Assembly (NCBI GenBank): GCA_026708085.1
Contig: JAPOVP010000049.1
Coordinates: 62,001-126,000 of the forward strand
Length of the DNA stretch: 64,000 bases
Origin: Caldilineaceae bacterium
GTDB taxonomy: Bacteria > Chloroflexota > Anaerolineae > Caldilineales > Caldilineaceae
Direction: 5' to 3'
Positions 56,044 through 64,000 of the stretch are shown here, piece after piece. Position 1 is the stretch's first letter. Each line of letters starts with the position of its first letter. The translations under genes and the position numbers were made by a program. Below the pieces are notes generated by a model. The model made no database searches, was not told the origin of the DNA, and saw only the letters and a list, made by a program, of their open reading frames with translations.

Positions 56044-56904
56044 CTAACCCTTAACTGCCCCAACTGTAAGACCTTCCAGGAAATAGCGTTGTAGGAATAG
56101 AAAGACGATCAGGAGTGGCACCACGCTCAGGAACGCGGACGCGGATGTGATTCCATAGTTGACCTGAAATTCGCTCCGCAACAGTGCAAGTCCCAGGGGA
56201 AGCGTGTAAAGATCCTTGTCATTGAGAACCACCAGGGGCCAGACAAGGTTGTTCCACTGTGAGGTGAAAACAACGATTGAAAGGGTTGCTAGGGCCGGCG
56301 CCGACAGTGGCAAGATGATGCGCCAGAAAACGCCGAAGTCGGAACAGCCGTCGATCCGGGCTGCATGTTCGAGTTCCTCGGGAATGGTCTGCATAAACTG
56401 ACGCAACAGAAAGACACCCAATACGTTTGCCAGCCCCGGTATAATCAGTCCCCCGTAGGAATTCAGCAGACCCAACCAGTTTGTGATGAGGAATGCGGGT
56501 ATCAGTAGCAGGGCACCGGGGATCATGATCGTAGCAAGCATGAGTCCAAAGAGAAAATCCCTTCCCCAAAACTGCTTTTTGGCAAAAGCATAGGCCGCCA
56601 GCGCGTCGATAAGCACTGTTCCCACAGTTACGAGCAGCGCAACCAGAATCGTGTTGAAGAACCACAGGCTGAAAGGCAGCTCATTCAGGATATATGTGTA
56701 GTTGTCCCAGACAAACTGCTCAGGAATCAACTGCGGCGGGATCGAAATGAGCGTATACGTTTCCTTGAACGATGAGGAGAATATGTAGAGGTACGGCCCC
56801 AGCATGACGATGACCAGTGCGGCCAGGAGAACGTAAACAACCACCGCCTGTGGCAGTAGGCGGATAGCCTTGCGCCAGTTCCCCCTGAAATCGAATTGGG
56901 TCAT
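56044..56904 (-). CDS. Carbohydrate ABC transporter permease (MalG/UgpE type)
   Basis: Second membrane subunit of the right-hand CUT1 importer, 286 residues. ATG at 56904 has AGGGGA upstream. The EAA loop reads EELEHAARIDGCSDFGVFWRIILPLSAPALATLS and the C terminus ends FLEGLTVGAVKG. Six membrane segments are expected. It lies 54 bp behind the MalF-type gene. Confidence 0.9.
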   Translation of the reverse strand: MTQFDFRGNWRKAIRLLPQAVVVYVLLAALVIVMLGPYLYIFSSSFKETYTLISIPPQLIPEQFVWDNYTYILNELPFSLWFFNTILVALLVTVGTVLIDALAAYAFAKKQFWGRDFLFGLMLATIMIPGALLLIPAFLITNWLGLLNSYGGLIIPGLANVLGVFLLRQFMQTIPEELEHAARIDGCSDFGVFWRIILPLSAPALATLSIVVFTSQWNNLVWPLVVLNDKDLYTLPLGLALLRSEFQVNYGITSASAFLSVVPLLIVFLFLQRYFLEGLTVGAVKG

Positions 56905-56958
56905 AGAATAGTCCCCTGAAGGCCGGCCATCGCCGGTTGCGCGACACGGTTCACAAGT

Positions 56959-57885
56959 CTATCTTTCGCCCAGCACGCGCATTTGCACGTAGGAGATCGG
57001 CATTATGATGAGCAACAGTACCACCCCCATGGCCGCGGCCATTCCAACCTGGCCGTAGCGAAAAGCATGATTGTAGATGTACCAGACCATCGTCGCGGTT
57101 GCGTGAACGGGGCCGCCATTTGTGAGCACAAAAACGGTATCGAAGAGCTGAAACGCCCAAATCGTACCCATAACAACTGAGAAAAGGATCACGGGTCGCA
57201 TAAGGGGTATCGTAACCCGAGTTGCCACCTGCCAGGCATTGGCTCCGTCGATGCGGGCCGCCTCGTGCAACTCTTCGGGAACGCCTAGCATGGCAGCCAG
57301 AAAGAGAATGATGTGAAAACCTATCCCTCGCCACCATTCAATAAGAAGGATGCCGTACAGCGCCCAATCCGGGTCGGACAGCCAGTAGATTTCGGGGATG
57401 CCTAACAGACCCGTCAGATACGTCAAAACTCCATAGCGGGGCGCCAAAATGTAACTCCAGATCTGGGCTGTAGCCGCCGCCGAGGCAAGAAGTGGAAAGA
57501 AAACGACTGCCCTGTAGAAGTCCTTGAAGCGAACAAGCTTGTTGCCAATCAGAAAGGCCAGTGCGAGCGCGGTGATGACGGCAATAGGCACGACAGACAC
57601 TGTATATTGGAGGGAGTTCAGGAAGACCTTGAGAGTTATGTCGTCGGTAGTGAGGCTCAGGTAGTTCTGAAGGCCGACGAAGGGCTTGACCTGATCGACC
57701 AGGTCGCCGCGTAGTAAGGAAAGCCAGAGAGCCCAGAAGAAGGGCCCGATGTTGAAGATGACGAAGAGCGCCATAAAGGGCAGAATGAAGGCATATGCGC
57801 TCAGATTTCTTCTGACCGCGGCTCGTTTCCAAAATGCAGTCTCCGTCAAACCGCTTCTCTGGGGCGTAGCAGACGTGTTAGCCAT
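56959..57885 (-). CDS. Carbohydrate ABC transporter permease (MalF/UgpA type)
   Basis: First membrane subunit of the right-hand CUT1 importer, 308 residues. The N-terminal segment SAYAFILPFMALFVIFNIGPFFWALWLSLLRG and the EAA loop (LHEAARIDGANAWQVATRVTIPLMRP) are family-typical. The start ATG at 57885 follows the binding-protein gene after a hairpin-containing gap. No ATPase is adjacent. Confidence 0.9.
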   Translation of the reverse strand: MANTSATPQRSGLTETAFWKRAAVRRNLSAYAFILPFMALFVIFNIGPFFWALWLSLLRGDLVDQVKPFVGLQNYLSLTTDDITLKVFLNSLQYTVSVVPIAVITALALAFLIGNKLVRFKDFYRAVVFFPLLASAAATAQIWSYILAPRYGVLTYLTGLLGIPEIYWLSDPDWALYGILLIEWWRGIGFHIILFLAAMLGVPEELHEAARIDGANAWQVATRVTIPLMRPVILFSVVMGTIWAFQLFDTVFVLTNGGPVHATATMVWYIYNHAFRYGQVGMAAAMGVVLLLIIMPISYVQMRVLGER

Positions 57886-57940
57886 TTCAAATCCCTTGGC
57901 GGGAGGCGCTCTTCAGTATTGATTTGGACAGTTCGCGCCA

Positions 57941-57969
57941 GGCTGCCGCGCTCAATGAACGCGGCAGCC
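57941..57969 (-). promoter_or_regulatory. Stem-loop between binding-protein and permease genes
   Basis: GGCTGCCGCG (57941-57950) and CGCGGCAGCC (57960-57969) form a perfect 10-bp stem with a 9-nt loop, 22 bp after the binding-protein stop. No U-run follows on the minus strand. Confidence 0.7.
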
Positions 57970-57991
57970 CACAATCGTCACGAATCGGAGA

Positions 57992-59329
57992 CTAGGATCC
58001 TTCTTCCTCTCGGAGCATGTCGTTGATCTGAACGACCATATCCTCAATCGCCTCTTCGACGGTTCGCTGACCGAGGACGAACGACTCGATCGAAGTACCC
58101 TCGATATCCCAGAACTTGAAGATCCAACCTCTATACGGCCAGAAGAATGTGTACTCAAGTGTAGTCTGGGCAGTGGTCAGTACCGGGTCATCAGGATAGA
58201 AATTGACGTGCGGCGAAACGCTCATGAAACCCAGGCAGCCGATCCACGACGTTAGCAGGTCGGGAGTGACCAGGGTCTCGATGACCTGCCAGGACTCGTC
58301 AGGATATGCGGTCTTGGCGGCAATCGCCAGCATGCCGACGCCCCCATAACATGAGCGGCCCCTGGCCCCCTCAGCCGGTCCGGTTGCCATGCGCGCGGCG
58401 CCCAGTCGGAACTCGGGCTTCTCGCTGCGGACAGAGTTGGCAAAGACGTTCTGCGCTGTGATCATGCCGACTTTGTCGTCGCGGAAGTATCCACCGACAC
58501 CCGGCTCCTGCCCCGAAATCGCACCCGGCATCGCGATTTCGTAATCGTGGAACAGCGAATTGAAGAAGTTCCAGCCTTCGTATGCCTCTTCGGAATTGAC
58601 AATACACTCCGTCAGGTCGTCGTTGAACCAGTGTCCACCAAATCGACGCGGCCACTGGCCGTTCTCGTGCCAGCCCTTGGGGTGTGTGGCGAATCCGTAG
58701 ACATCGTCGCCGAGAGCGGTGATATCCTGCGAGATGGCGAGAAACTCATCAAGGGTATCCGGCGGCGTATCGGGGTCGTGGCCAGCCTGTTCAAACAGGT
58801 CCTTGTTCCAGAACAGGTTGGAGCCGCCGATAATCCACGGGAAGGAGTAGGTCGTTCCGTCGTACGTGCCCGGCTCCCAAGCCCTTTCATAGAAGTATGA
58901 GCGATCGAAATTGCTTGAGGCAATTCTTTCGTCAAGCGGCATGATGTGGCCGGCGTTTACAAAACGCGGGAACGACTCCGTCTGATAGCTCACGTCGGGC
59001 CCCTGGTCCGCCGCAAACGCAGCCACGAACTTCTCATTGTACTGGCCCCACGGGACCTCGCTGAAGTCGACGCTGATCTCAGGATGCATCTCCTCCAGCA
59101 CGTCCAGCGTAGGCTGGGCGCAGAGCTTGGTCTCGTCGCCGGCAGCCTTGTGCGGTCCCTTCCACATGGTCAGCGTGACGACCTCCATCGCTGCTTCCCC
59201 GCCTTCGTCGGCGGCGCCTGGTGCGGCCGGAACACAAGCCGACAGCCCGGCCCCGACCGTTGCCACACCTGCCAGAGTGGCCGTTCGAGTTAGAAAACTG
59301 CGTCTGGACAACCTTGTACCGGTAGCCAT
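57992..59329 (-). CDS. Carbohydrate ABC transporter solute-binding lipoprotein (family 1, Tat-type signal)
   Basis: Extracytoplasmic binding protein of the right-hand CUT1 importer, 445 residues. The ATG at 59329 is chosen because AAGGAGGATC lies 7 nt upstream and the twin-arginine signal (LSRRSFLTRTATLAGVATVGAGLSAC) starts there; the frame is open further upstream. Core elements AADQGPDVSYQTESFPRFVNAGHIMPLDERI and DTPPDTLDEFLAISQDITAL fit family 1. The gene follows the DegT-family aminotransferase gene by 95 bp, and the permeases follow it. Ligand unknown. Confidence 0.92.
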   Translation of the reverse strand: MATGTRLSRRSFLTRTATLAGVATVGAGLSACVPAAPGAADEGGEAAMEVVTLTMWKGPHKAAGDETKLCAQPTLDVLEEMHPEISVDFSEVPWGQYNEKFVAAFAADQGPDVSYQTESFPRFVNAGHIMPLDERIASSNFDRSYFYERAWEPGTYDGTTYSFPWIIGGSNLFWNKDLFEQAGHDPDTPPDTLDEFLAISQDITALGDDVYGFATHPKGWHENGQWPRRFGGHWFNDDLTECIVNSEEAYEGWNFFNSLFHDYEIAMPGAISGQEPGVGGYFRDDKVGMITAQNVFANSVRSEKPEFRLGAARMATGPAEGARGRSCYGGVGMLAIAAKTAYPDESWQVIETLVTPDLLTSWIGCLGFMSVSPHVNFYPDDPVLTTAQTTLEYTFFWPYRGWIFKFWDIEGTSIESFVLGQRTVEEAIEDMVVQINDMLREEEGS

Positions 59330-59424
59330 GGTTTGATCCTCCTTGGCTTTGTGTGAACGGCGCAGACGCGCCGCCCAATCCATCCGACAGATCAGCCTGA
59401 AAAACCGGCTGGAAGTTGAAAGCG

Positions 59425-60702
59425 TTACGCCATTTCCTCAAGAACCTTATTCAACCCTTCGACGGTCTCCTCCACATCTTCGTTGGTCAGTAATGGACTG
59501 ACATTCAAATGCACGGCGCGGCCGAGCAGGTCAAGGCTGCGCGGGCACATGTCCTTATGGTATTCGATCTCCCGTTGGGCCCATCGCCAGGGGCCTCCGG
59601 CATCTGTCCACGTGCGTTGGTTGATGATCGGCACCCAGTGCGCATAAACATGATAGTCGATGGAATCAGGCGAATACAAAGTGCCGGCGCCGATATTTTC
59701 GGCACGCAGCGCCTCCGAAACCGACGCAGCCTGTTCGGGACTATCCATGAAAAACACAGTGCAGATCGCAGTATCCCCATCCGGGTCCGCCTCCTCCCGG
59801 AAGCTGACTCCCTTGCGTTCCGTCACCTCGGCGATGCCGGCCTTGATCATTCGTTTGCGATGCCGCATGTCATCGATCAGGCCGTCCAGCCGGGCCACCT
59901 GCGGAAGCGCCACCGCTGCCAGAAGCTCGGGCATCCGGAAATTGACACCGCAGAGCAGCTCTTCCACGTTGAACTTGAGTTGTAGAGCGCCGATCACGTC
60001 ATGAAACATATTGGCGCGTTTCCACACCAGTTCGTCATCGGTAACCACCATGCCGCCCTCGCCGGAGGTGATAATCTTGTTAAACTGAAGGCTGAAGCAG
60101 CCCACGTCGCCAAACGTCCCCAGAGCCTGACCCTTGTAGCTGCCCCCGTTAGCCTGCGCAACGTCTTCGATGACCCTCAGACCATGCTTATTTGCCAGCG
60201 CCATCAGATCATCCATCCGGCAGGGTGCGCCGCGCATATGCACTGGCATGATCGCCTTCGTATAAGGCGTAATCTTCCGCTCGACGTCCTCCGGGTCCAA
60301 GAGAAGCGTCTCGTCAACCTCCGCGATCACGGGAATCCCGCCGGCCGCGACAACCGCCGATGCCGAAGCGATCCAGGTGTATGCCGGCACGATAACCTCA
60401 TCGCCCGGGCCGATACCGATACCGTGCAGGCCGCAGACGAGCGCCGCCGTGCCCGAAGTGACTGCGACTGAGTAATTGGAGCCCTTTTTTTCGGCAAAGG
60501 CTTGCTCCAACTGCGTTGCCTTTGAATCCGCCTCACCGGGACCGTAGTAACGGAAGAGTCGCTTCGCCCTCAGCACCTCCAGGACCTCCGCCTCTTCTTC
60601 TTCTGCAATCGCCATGCCGCCCGGGTACATTGGCGGGTCCTGACTTTGTTTTGCGGGCGCGCCGCCATGAATGGCCAGTTTCTGGCTCTCCAGTTGGGTC
60701 AT
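59425..60702 (-). CDS. DegT/DnrJ/EryC1/StrS-family PLP-dependent aminotransferase
   Basis: Cytoplasmic PLP enzyme of 425 residues of the sugar aminotransferase family. The internal aldimine Lys is K209 in SLQFNKIITSGEGGM; the cofactor-binding Asp lies in VIEDVAQANGG and the phosphate region in TSGTAALV. The family aminates keto-sugars, and some members act in the reverse direction or on inosamines. Lying between a sulfatase and an ABC binding protein rather than among nucleotide-sugar genes, it may be catabolic, removing an amino group or remodelling an imported amino sugar or aminocyclitol. That is inference. Confidence 0.92.
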   Translation of the reverse strand: MTQLESQKLAIHGGAPAKQSQDPPMYPGGMAIAEEEEAEVLEVLRAKRLFRYYGPGEADSKATQLEQAFAEKKGSNYSVAVTSGTAALVCGLHGIGIGPGDEVIVPAYTWIASASAVVAAGGIPVIAEVDETLLLDPEDVERKITPYTKAIMPVHMRGAPCRMDDLMALANKHGLRVIEDVAQANGGSYKGQALGTFGDVGCFSLQFNKIITSGEGGMVVTDDELVWKRANMFHDVIGALQLKFNVEELLCGVNFRMPELLAAVALPQVARLDGLIDDMRHRKRMIKAGIAEVTERKGVSFREEADPDGDTAICTVFFMDSPEQAASVSEALRAENIGAGTLYSPDSIDYHVYAHWVPIINQRTWTDAGGPWRWAQREIEYHKDMCPRSLDLLGRAVHLNVSPLLTNEDVEETVEGLNKVLEEMA

Positions 60703-60837
60703 CTCTAGTCTCCCTCAACGTTTGTATCTGCGACGGTCTTTTCCAACTCTCCAGGGGGACATGCTGACTATCCTGTTTCAAGTGCAGTTCAACCAGGTAG
60801 CTGAAATCCACCTTCGACTAAGACCTGCCCCGTCAGT

Positions 60838-62676
60838 CTAGTTGGGGTTCTCCTCTGGCCCCAGCCACTCCACATAAACATAGTATGCGCCCAGGTCATT
60901 GCCGTCCTCGGTCTCGAACCAAGTTTGCAGGTGCGTACGCCCGGCAGGCAGCGACAGTTCGAAACTTGCCCCAACGTCCTCATGGGCAACTTCCCCGCAG
61001 GCTTCTTTGTCCGCGATAGCAATGCGGGCGCGATACACAGGCAAGGCAATGCCCCCACCCCAGGGGATCCGCTCCTTAAGAGAAAGTTGGCTGCCGTCGC
61101 CGCCTTCGTCTGGCCGATTCTCCTCAACAGGCTGGATAGCGATGTCCCTGAACGCCGTCGGTTCGCCCCCTGCCAGACCTGCCCGTATGCCTGCCCCTTC
61201 TTCCTCGGGCCACCTGCACAAATTGAAACGATACCTTCCTCCCTCGACCACCTCAACCTCCCAGTGGCCGTTGCAGATCAGGCCCTGGCGAACCAGGCTC
61301 TGGTTCCACGCGCACTCGCAATCCTCGTTGCGCCAATCATGCGTGTTCAGCCTCAGCTGACCTGCTCCCGGTCCACCGATCGCAATCGGAATGTCCTCGT
61401 CAAATTGACGCGAGACTTTCTTCCACCAGGATTCGTAGGCGAGGCGCAGCTCGGAAACAATGTCGGGATGAGCCGCGGCGACGTCCTGCCGCTGCTCGGG
61501 GTCCTCCATGATCGCATACAGTTCCCGCCCATTCACGAGCCGCCATTGGGCCGTCATAACCGCACTCTTGCGCCACATCACAGGATAGGCAAGTCTCTGC
61601 GAATCTGTGACCAGTGCCCGATCGGGCCAAACAGTCCCTTCGTCTTCCACAGGCTGCAACAGTGGCGCCAGACTTCGTCCGTCAAAGCGGTTAGGTACGC
61701 TATCGTCCAGGCCGCACATTTCAATCAACGTCGGCAGCACATCCACATTGGCTGTTACTTCGTCAACGTCGCGACCCGCGCTGATCCCGCCTGCAGGCCA
61801 GTGGAGGAAAAATGGAACGCGGTGCCCGCCGTCGTACTCCGAACCCTTCTGCCCGCGCATGCCTGCATTGAACCCGCTGGTTACAAACTGGCTCCCGTCC
61901 ACCGCCACGCCGCCCGCCGAGCCGTTGTCGGTCATAAAGATGAAGATCGTGTTCTCGGTCAGTCCCAGTTCAGCCAGCCTGCGCCGCAAGCCGCCGACAT
62001 TTTCGTCGATGTTGGCGACCATTCCATAGAATTTCGCGCGCTCCTCGTGAGGGGTCAGAGGAAGATATGGATCACTGTAGACGGGGTCAACAAGGTGAGG
62101 TGAATGGGGCGCATTGGTCGGAATATAGCAGAAAAACTTTCTCTTCCGGTTACGCTCGATAAATCTCAGCGCCTCCTGGAACCAGACGTCCGTACAGTAA
62201 CCCTCGTAGCGCGTGTGTTGCTCCCCGTCCCAGTAGCTGTCATCAAAATAGCTATTGCCCCAGTAGTCAGGAGTCTGCCCGACCCCACCGCCCCCGTGGA
62301 CAACCACGGTTTCGAAGCCGCGGTCCTGGGGCCTGTAAGGTGCGTTGTCGCCCAAGTGCCACTTGCCGAAGATCCCGGTGGCATAGCCGCTGCGCTGAAA
62401 ATAGTCGGCCATGCTGACTTCGTCGGATCGCAGCAGAGATCGACCTCCTATCGTGTGCCAGACCCCCGTGCTGTTGGCATAGTGACCCGTCAGAAGCCCA
62501 GCGCGAGTCGGCGCGCATGTCGGGCCGACGTGGTAGTCGGTCAGTCTGACGCTCGAGGCGTGGAGGGCGTCAAGGTTGGGTGTTCGGACAACTGGGTTGC
62601 CGTGACAAGAGAGGTCACCGTAGCCCTGGTCATCGGTCAGGACGAAGACGACGTTTGGCCCTGCTGCGGGCATCAC
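60838..62676 (-). CDS. Arylsulfatase-type sulfatase (formylglycine class)
   Basis: Predicted type I sulfatase of 612 residues that hydrolyses sulfate esters. It has the metal-binding LTDDQGYGD, the formylglycine motif CAPTR with C54 and GLLTG following, the second signature GYATGIFGKWHLG, and FMTDNGS with later metal ligands. No signal peptide is obvious. A C-terminal domain of about 170 residues (from about residue 440) is beta-rich and ends in SLPAGRTHLQTWFETED, as in many arylsulfatase A-like proteins. A formylglycine-generating enzyme would have to be encoded elsewhere. It follows the PhyH gene by 8 bp and so shares its transcript. Confidence 0.94.
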   Translation of the reverse strand: MMPAAGPNVVFVLTDDQGYGDLSCHGNPVVRTPNLDALHASSVRLTDYHVGPTCAPTRAGLLTGHYANSTGVWHTIGGRSLLRSDEVSMADYFQRSGYATGIFGKWHLGDNAPYRPQDRGFETVVVHGGGGVGQTPDYWGNSYFDDSYWDGEQHTRYEGYCTDVWFQEALRFIERNRKRKFFCYIPTNAPHSPHLVDPVYSDPYLPLTPHEERAKFYGMVANIDENVGGLRRRLAELGLTENTIFIFMTDNGSAGGVAVDGSQFVTSGFNAGMRGQKGSEYDGGHRVPFFLHWPAGGISAGRDVDEVTANVDVLPTLIEMCGLDDSVPNRFDGRSLAPLLQPVEDEGTVWPDRALVTDSQRLAYPVMWRKSAVMTAQWRLVNGRELYAIMEDPEQRQDVAAAHPDIVSELRLAYESWWKKVSRQFDEDIPIAIGGPGAGQLRLNTHDWRNEDCECAWNQSLVRQGLICNGHWEVEVVEGGRYRFNLCRWPEEEGAGIRAGLAGGEPTAFRDIAIQPVEENRPDEGGDGSQLSLKERIPWGGGIALPVYRARIAIADKEACGEVAHEDVGASFELSLPAGRTHLQTWFETEDGNDLGAYYVYVEWLGPEENPN

Positions 62677-62684
62677 TCAGTACC

Positions 62685-63443
62685 TCATTGCCATCGCGTC
62701 TTGAACTCCCCGAAGTTATTCTCCTCATCCTTTCCTCGAACCAGAACCGGCTTCCAGCGGCCGTCCAATGAGTTGTCCTCGGCCTGCCGCACCGTCGTAG
62801 GCACGTAGCGCAGTGTCAAACCGCAGCGCCGCCTTTCAGAGCGGTTCGGCAGACTGCCATGGATGAGTGTGCCGTCGTGAATCGAAATCTGGCCGGCTCG
62901 CAGGGGCAGGTCCACAGCTGTCGCCGCCTTTTCCGGAGTAACGTGGACTTCCTGATTGATGCTGAGGAGGTTTCCCGTCTGCTCGGCCTTGCCGTGCTCG
63001 ACGACTCCGGAAACGTGCGTGCCGGGGATCACCTGCATACAGCCGTTCTCCACATCGCTGTCATCGACCGCGTACCAGGCCGTGATCGCCTTCGGCGGTT
63101 CCAGGCCCCAGAATGTCACGTCCTGGTGCCAGGCGACAAAGGCCTCTGCCTCTTCGCCTTCACCGTACTTATTGAAGAAGTGAGTCGCCAGCAACAACAC
63201 ATTCGGGCCCACCAGCGTTTCGATCGCGTCCAGAATCGTGGGATGGGAAGCGAGCCGCCAAATGAACTCCTCCTCAAAGTGGTAATCTATCAGCCCGATC
63301 TGTGCGGTCTCCTTGCCAACACGAGTTTCCAAATCGTCGAATGCCTCCCGATAGCTGGACACTTGGGGCCCGTCGATCACATCGATTGCCGCGATGTATC
63401 CATCGCGCTCATAGGCTGCCACTTGGGCCGGCGAAAAGGTCAT
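62685..63443 (-). CDS. Phytanoyl-CoA dioxygenase (PhyH) family protein
   Basis: Predicted Fe(II)/2-oxoglutarate oxygenase of 252 residues, first gene of the right-hand minus-strand island. The ATG at 63443 has AAGGAGGG at good distance and is preferred over upstream in-frame starts. Iron ligands are H106 and D108 in AWHQDVTFWG and distal H195 in LIHGSLPNRSERR, with the Arg residues likely to hold 2-oxoglutarate. The sulfatase gene follows 8 bp downstream, so the two are cotranscribed. A promoter is suggested at 63482-63510. Substrate unknown. Confidence 0.9.
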   Translation of the reverse strand: MTFSPAQVAAYERDGYIAAIDVIDGPQVSSYREAFDDLETRVGKETAQIGLIDYHFEEEFIWRLASHPTILDAIETLVGPNVLLLATHFFNKYGEGEEAEAFVAWHQDVTFWGLEPPKAITAWYAVDDSDVENGCMQVIPGTHVSGVVEHGKAEQTGNLLSINQEVHVTPEKAATAVDLPLRAGQISIHDGTLIHGSLPNRSERRRCGLTLRYVPTTVRQAEDNSLDGRWKPVLVRGKDEENNFGEFKTRWQ

Positions 63444-63481
63444 GATACCCTCCTTGGCGAAATCTGTGTTGGTTTCAGGAG

Positions 63482-63510
63482 AGGATAACGCCTGTACGCC
63501 GCTATTGCAA
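63482..63510 (-). promoter_or_regulatory. Possible promoter for the PhyH-sulfatase transcript
   Basis: On the minus strand TTGCAA (63510-63505), 17 bp, TATCCT (63487-63482); both match consensus at four positions. The leader would be about 33 nt. Confidence 0.4.
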
Positions 63511-63532
63511 GCAGAGAAAAACCTGCTCTTTC

Positions 63533-63561
63533 GTGCCAACTCCTCCGCACTGTGTTAGACT
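63533..63561 (+). promoter_or_regulatory. Possible promoter for the Ddn-family gene
   Basis: GTGCCA (63533-63538), 17 bp, TAGACT (63556-63561), facing the gene at 63617 with a leader of about 50 nt that includes the palindrome listed next. Confidence 0.4.
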
Positions 63562-63578
63562 GAGCGAACAGGAGAATC

Positions 63579-63593
63579 GGCCCGGACCGGGCC
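63579..63593. promoter_or_regulatory. Perfect palindrome in the leader of the Ddn-family gene
   Basis: GGCCCGGACCGGGCC is a perfect inverted repeat about a single central base. It lies between the suggested promoter and the ribosome site, so it could be an operator or an RNA hairpin. Confidence 0.4.
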
Positions 63594-63616
63594 CCATTGC
63601 CAAGGAGAAGAAAGTC

Positions 63617-64000
63617 ATGGCCGAACGAGAAGTCCCGGGTTGGGTGAAGGAACACATTAGCCGCTATCTCGATTCCGACGGCGAAGACGGCCACATTTGG
63701 AACGGCGTTCCAACTTTGCTGCTAACGACCACCGGGCGGCGAAGCGGCAAATCGCGCACTACTCCTCTGATCTACGGCAAAGTTCAAGGTGAGGAGACTT
63801 ACGTAATCGTCGCCTCCCGCGGCGGAGCGACCCACCACCCATCCTGGTATCTGAATCTGGTTGAAACGCCGGAAGTCCAGCTACGAGTTGGCGCTGTTTG
63901 CTTCGATGCCACTTCCCGCACCGCCTCGCCGGACGAGAAGCCGGCGCTTTGGAACATGATGGCGGAGATTTGGCCCGCGTACAACGAGTACCAGGCCAAG
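63617..64000 (+). CDS. Ddn-type nitroreductase/F420-dependent oxidoreductase family protein (cut by window edge)
   Basis: The first 128 codons of a small flavin or deazaflavin enzyme family related to the mycobacterial Ddn protein; the end is beyond the window. Family elements are LLLTTTGRRSGKSRTTPLIYGKVQGEETYVIVASRGGATHHPSWYLNLVETPEVQLRVG, and the later WNMMAEIWPAYNEYQAK. ATG at 63617 follows AAGGAGAAGAAAG. Members often bind F420, a cofactor found in several Chloroflexota and Actinobacteria, but binding here is not proven. It is divergent to the catabolic island and not obviously part of it. Confidence 0.88.
   Translation, partial: MAEREVPGWVKEHISRYLDSDGEDGHIWNGVPTLLLTTTGRRSGKSRTTPLIYGKVQGEETYVIVASRGGATHHPSWYLNLVETPEVQLRVGAVCFDATSRTASPDEKPALWNMMAEIWPAYNEYQAK

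Noticed and set aside
60925-62103. 392-codon open frame on the plus strand
   Set aside because: Antisense shadow of the sulfatase gene, whose CAPTR and GKWHLG motifs are unmistakable.

Overview
This 64 kb window looks like chromosomal DNA of a Chloroflexota bacterium, probably of the Caldilineae/Anaerolineae type found as uncultured, often host-associated, lineages. That placement is an inference. It rests on solute-binding lipoproteins with Ala/Pro or Glu/Met-rich tails after the lipobox cysteine, many ABC importers, repeated phytanoyl-CoA-dioxygenase-like (PhyH) genes, a LysM lipoprotein with a Thr/Pro linker, and an F420-type nitroreductase-family gene at the right edge. I see no phage genes, transposases, CRISPR arrays or rRNA.

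Left part (1-12.8 kb): a cut ccmF gene and a copper-exporting P-type ATPase (minus strand) are followed on the plus strand by a dimethylformamidase-like large subunit carrying a LamG-like domain. Next comes a carbohydrate ABC importer (binding protein and two permeases) with a PhyH dioxygenase and a PfkB-family kinase.

Middle left (12.9-25.3 kb, plus): a peptide-type binding protein, a complete energy-coupling-factor (ECF) module (S, A, A', T), a PhyH dioxygenase, two Dpp-type permeases, an amidohydrolase translationally coupled to a Rieske protein, a SIS-domain sugar-phosphate protein and a broken PfkB kinase. From 25.4 to 32.8 kb (minus) lies a complete Opp-type importer with overlapping genes, ending in another PhyH gene.

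Centre (33-44.6 kb): housekeeping genes. These are tRNA-Leu(UAA), MltG, the GDP-D-rhamnose pair Rmd/Gmd, a DUF4062 protein, a Nudix hydrolase, PheT, ribonuclease Z, a small metallophosphoesterase and a LysM lipoprotein.

Right part (44.9-63.4 kb, all minus): an accessory catabolic island with an aldehyde dehydrogenase, two PhyH dioxygenases, a Gfo/Idh/MocA oxidoreductase, two carbohydrate ABC importers, two sulfatase-superfamily enzymes, two tandem NodB-type deacetylases and a DegT-family aminotransferase. A reasonable reading is uptake and trimming of small sulfated and/or N-acylated carbohydrate-like compounds; no glycoside hydrolase is present. The window ends in a divergent Ddn-type gene.

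Two cross-cutting patterns stand out. Each of the five solute-binding-protein genes is followed, before the next transporter gene, by a strong GC-rich hairpin whose sequence differs every time. Four of the five PhyH genes sit beside an importer, and the fifth precedes a sulfatase.
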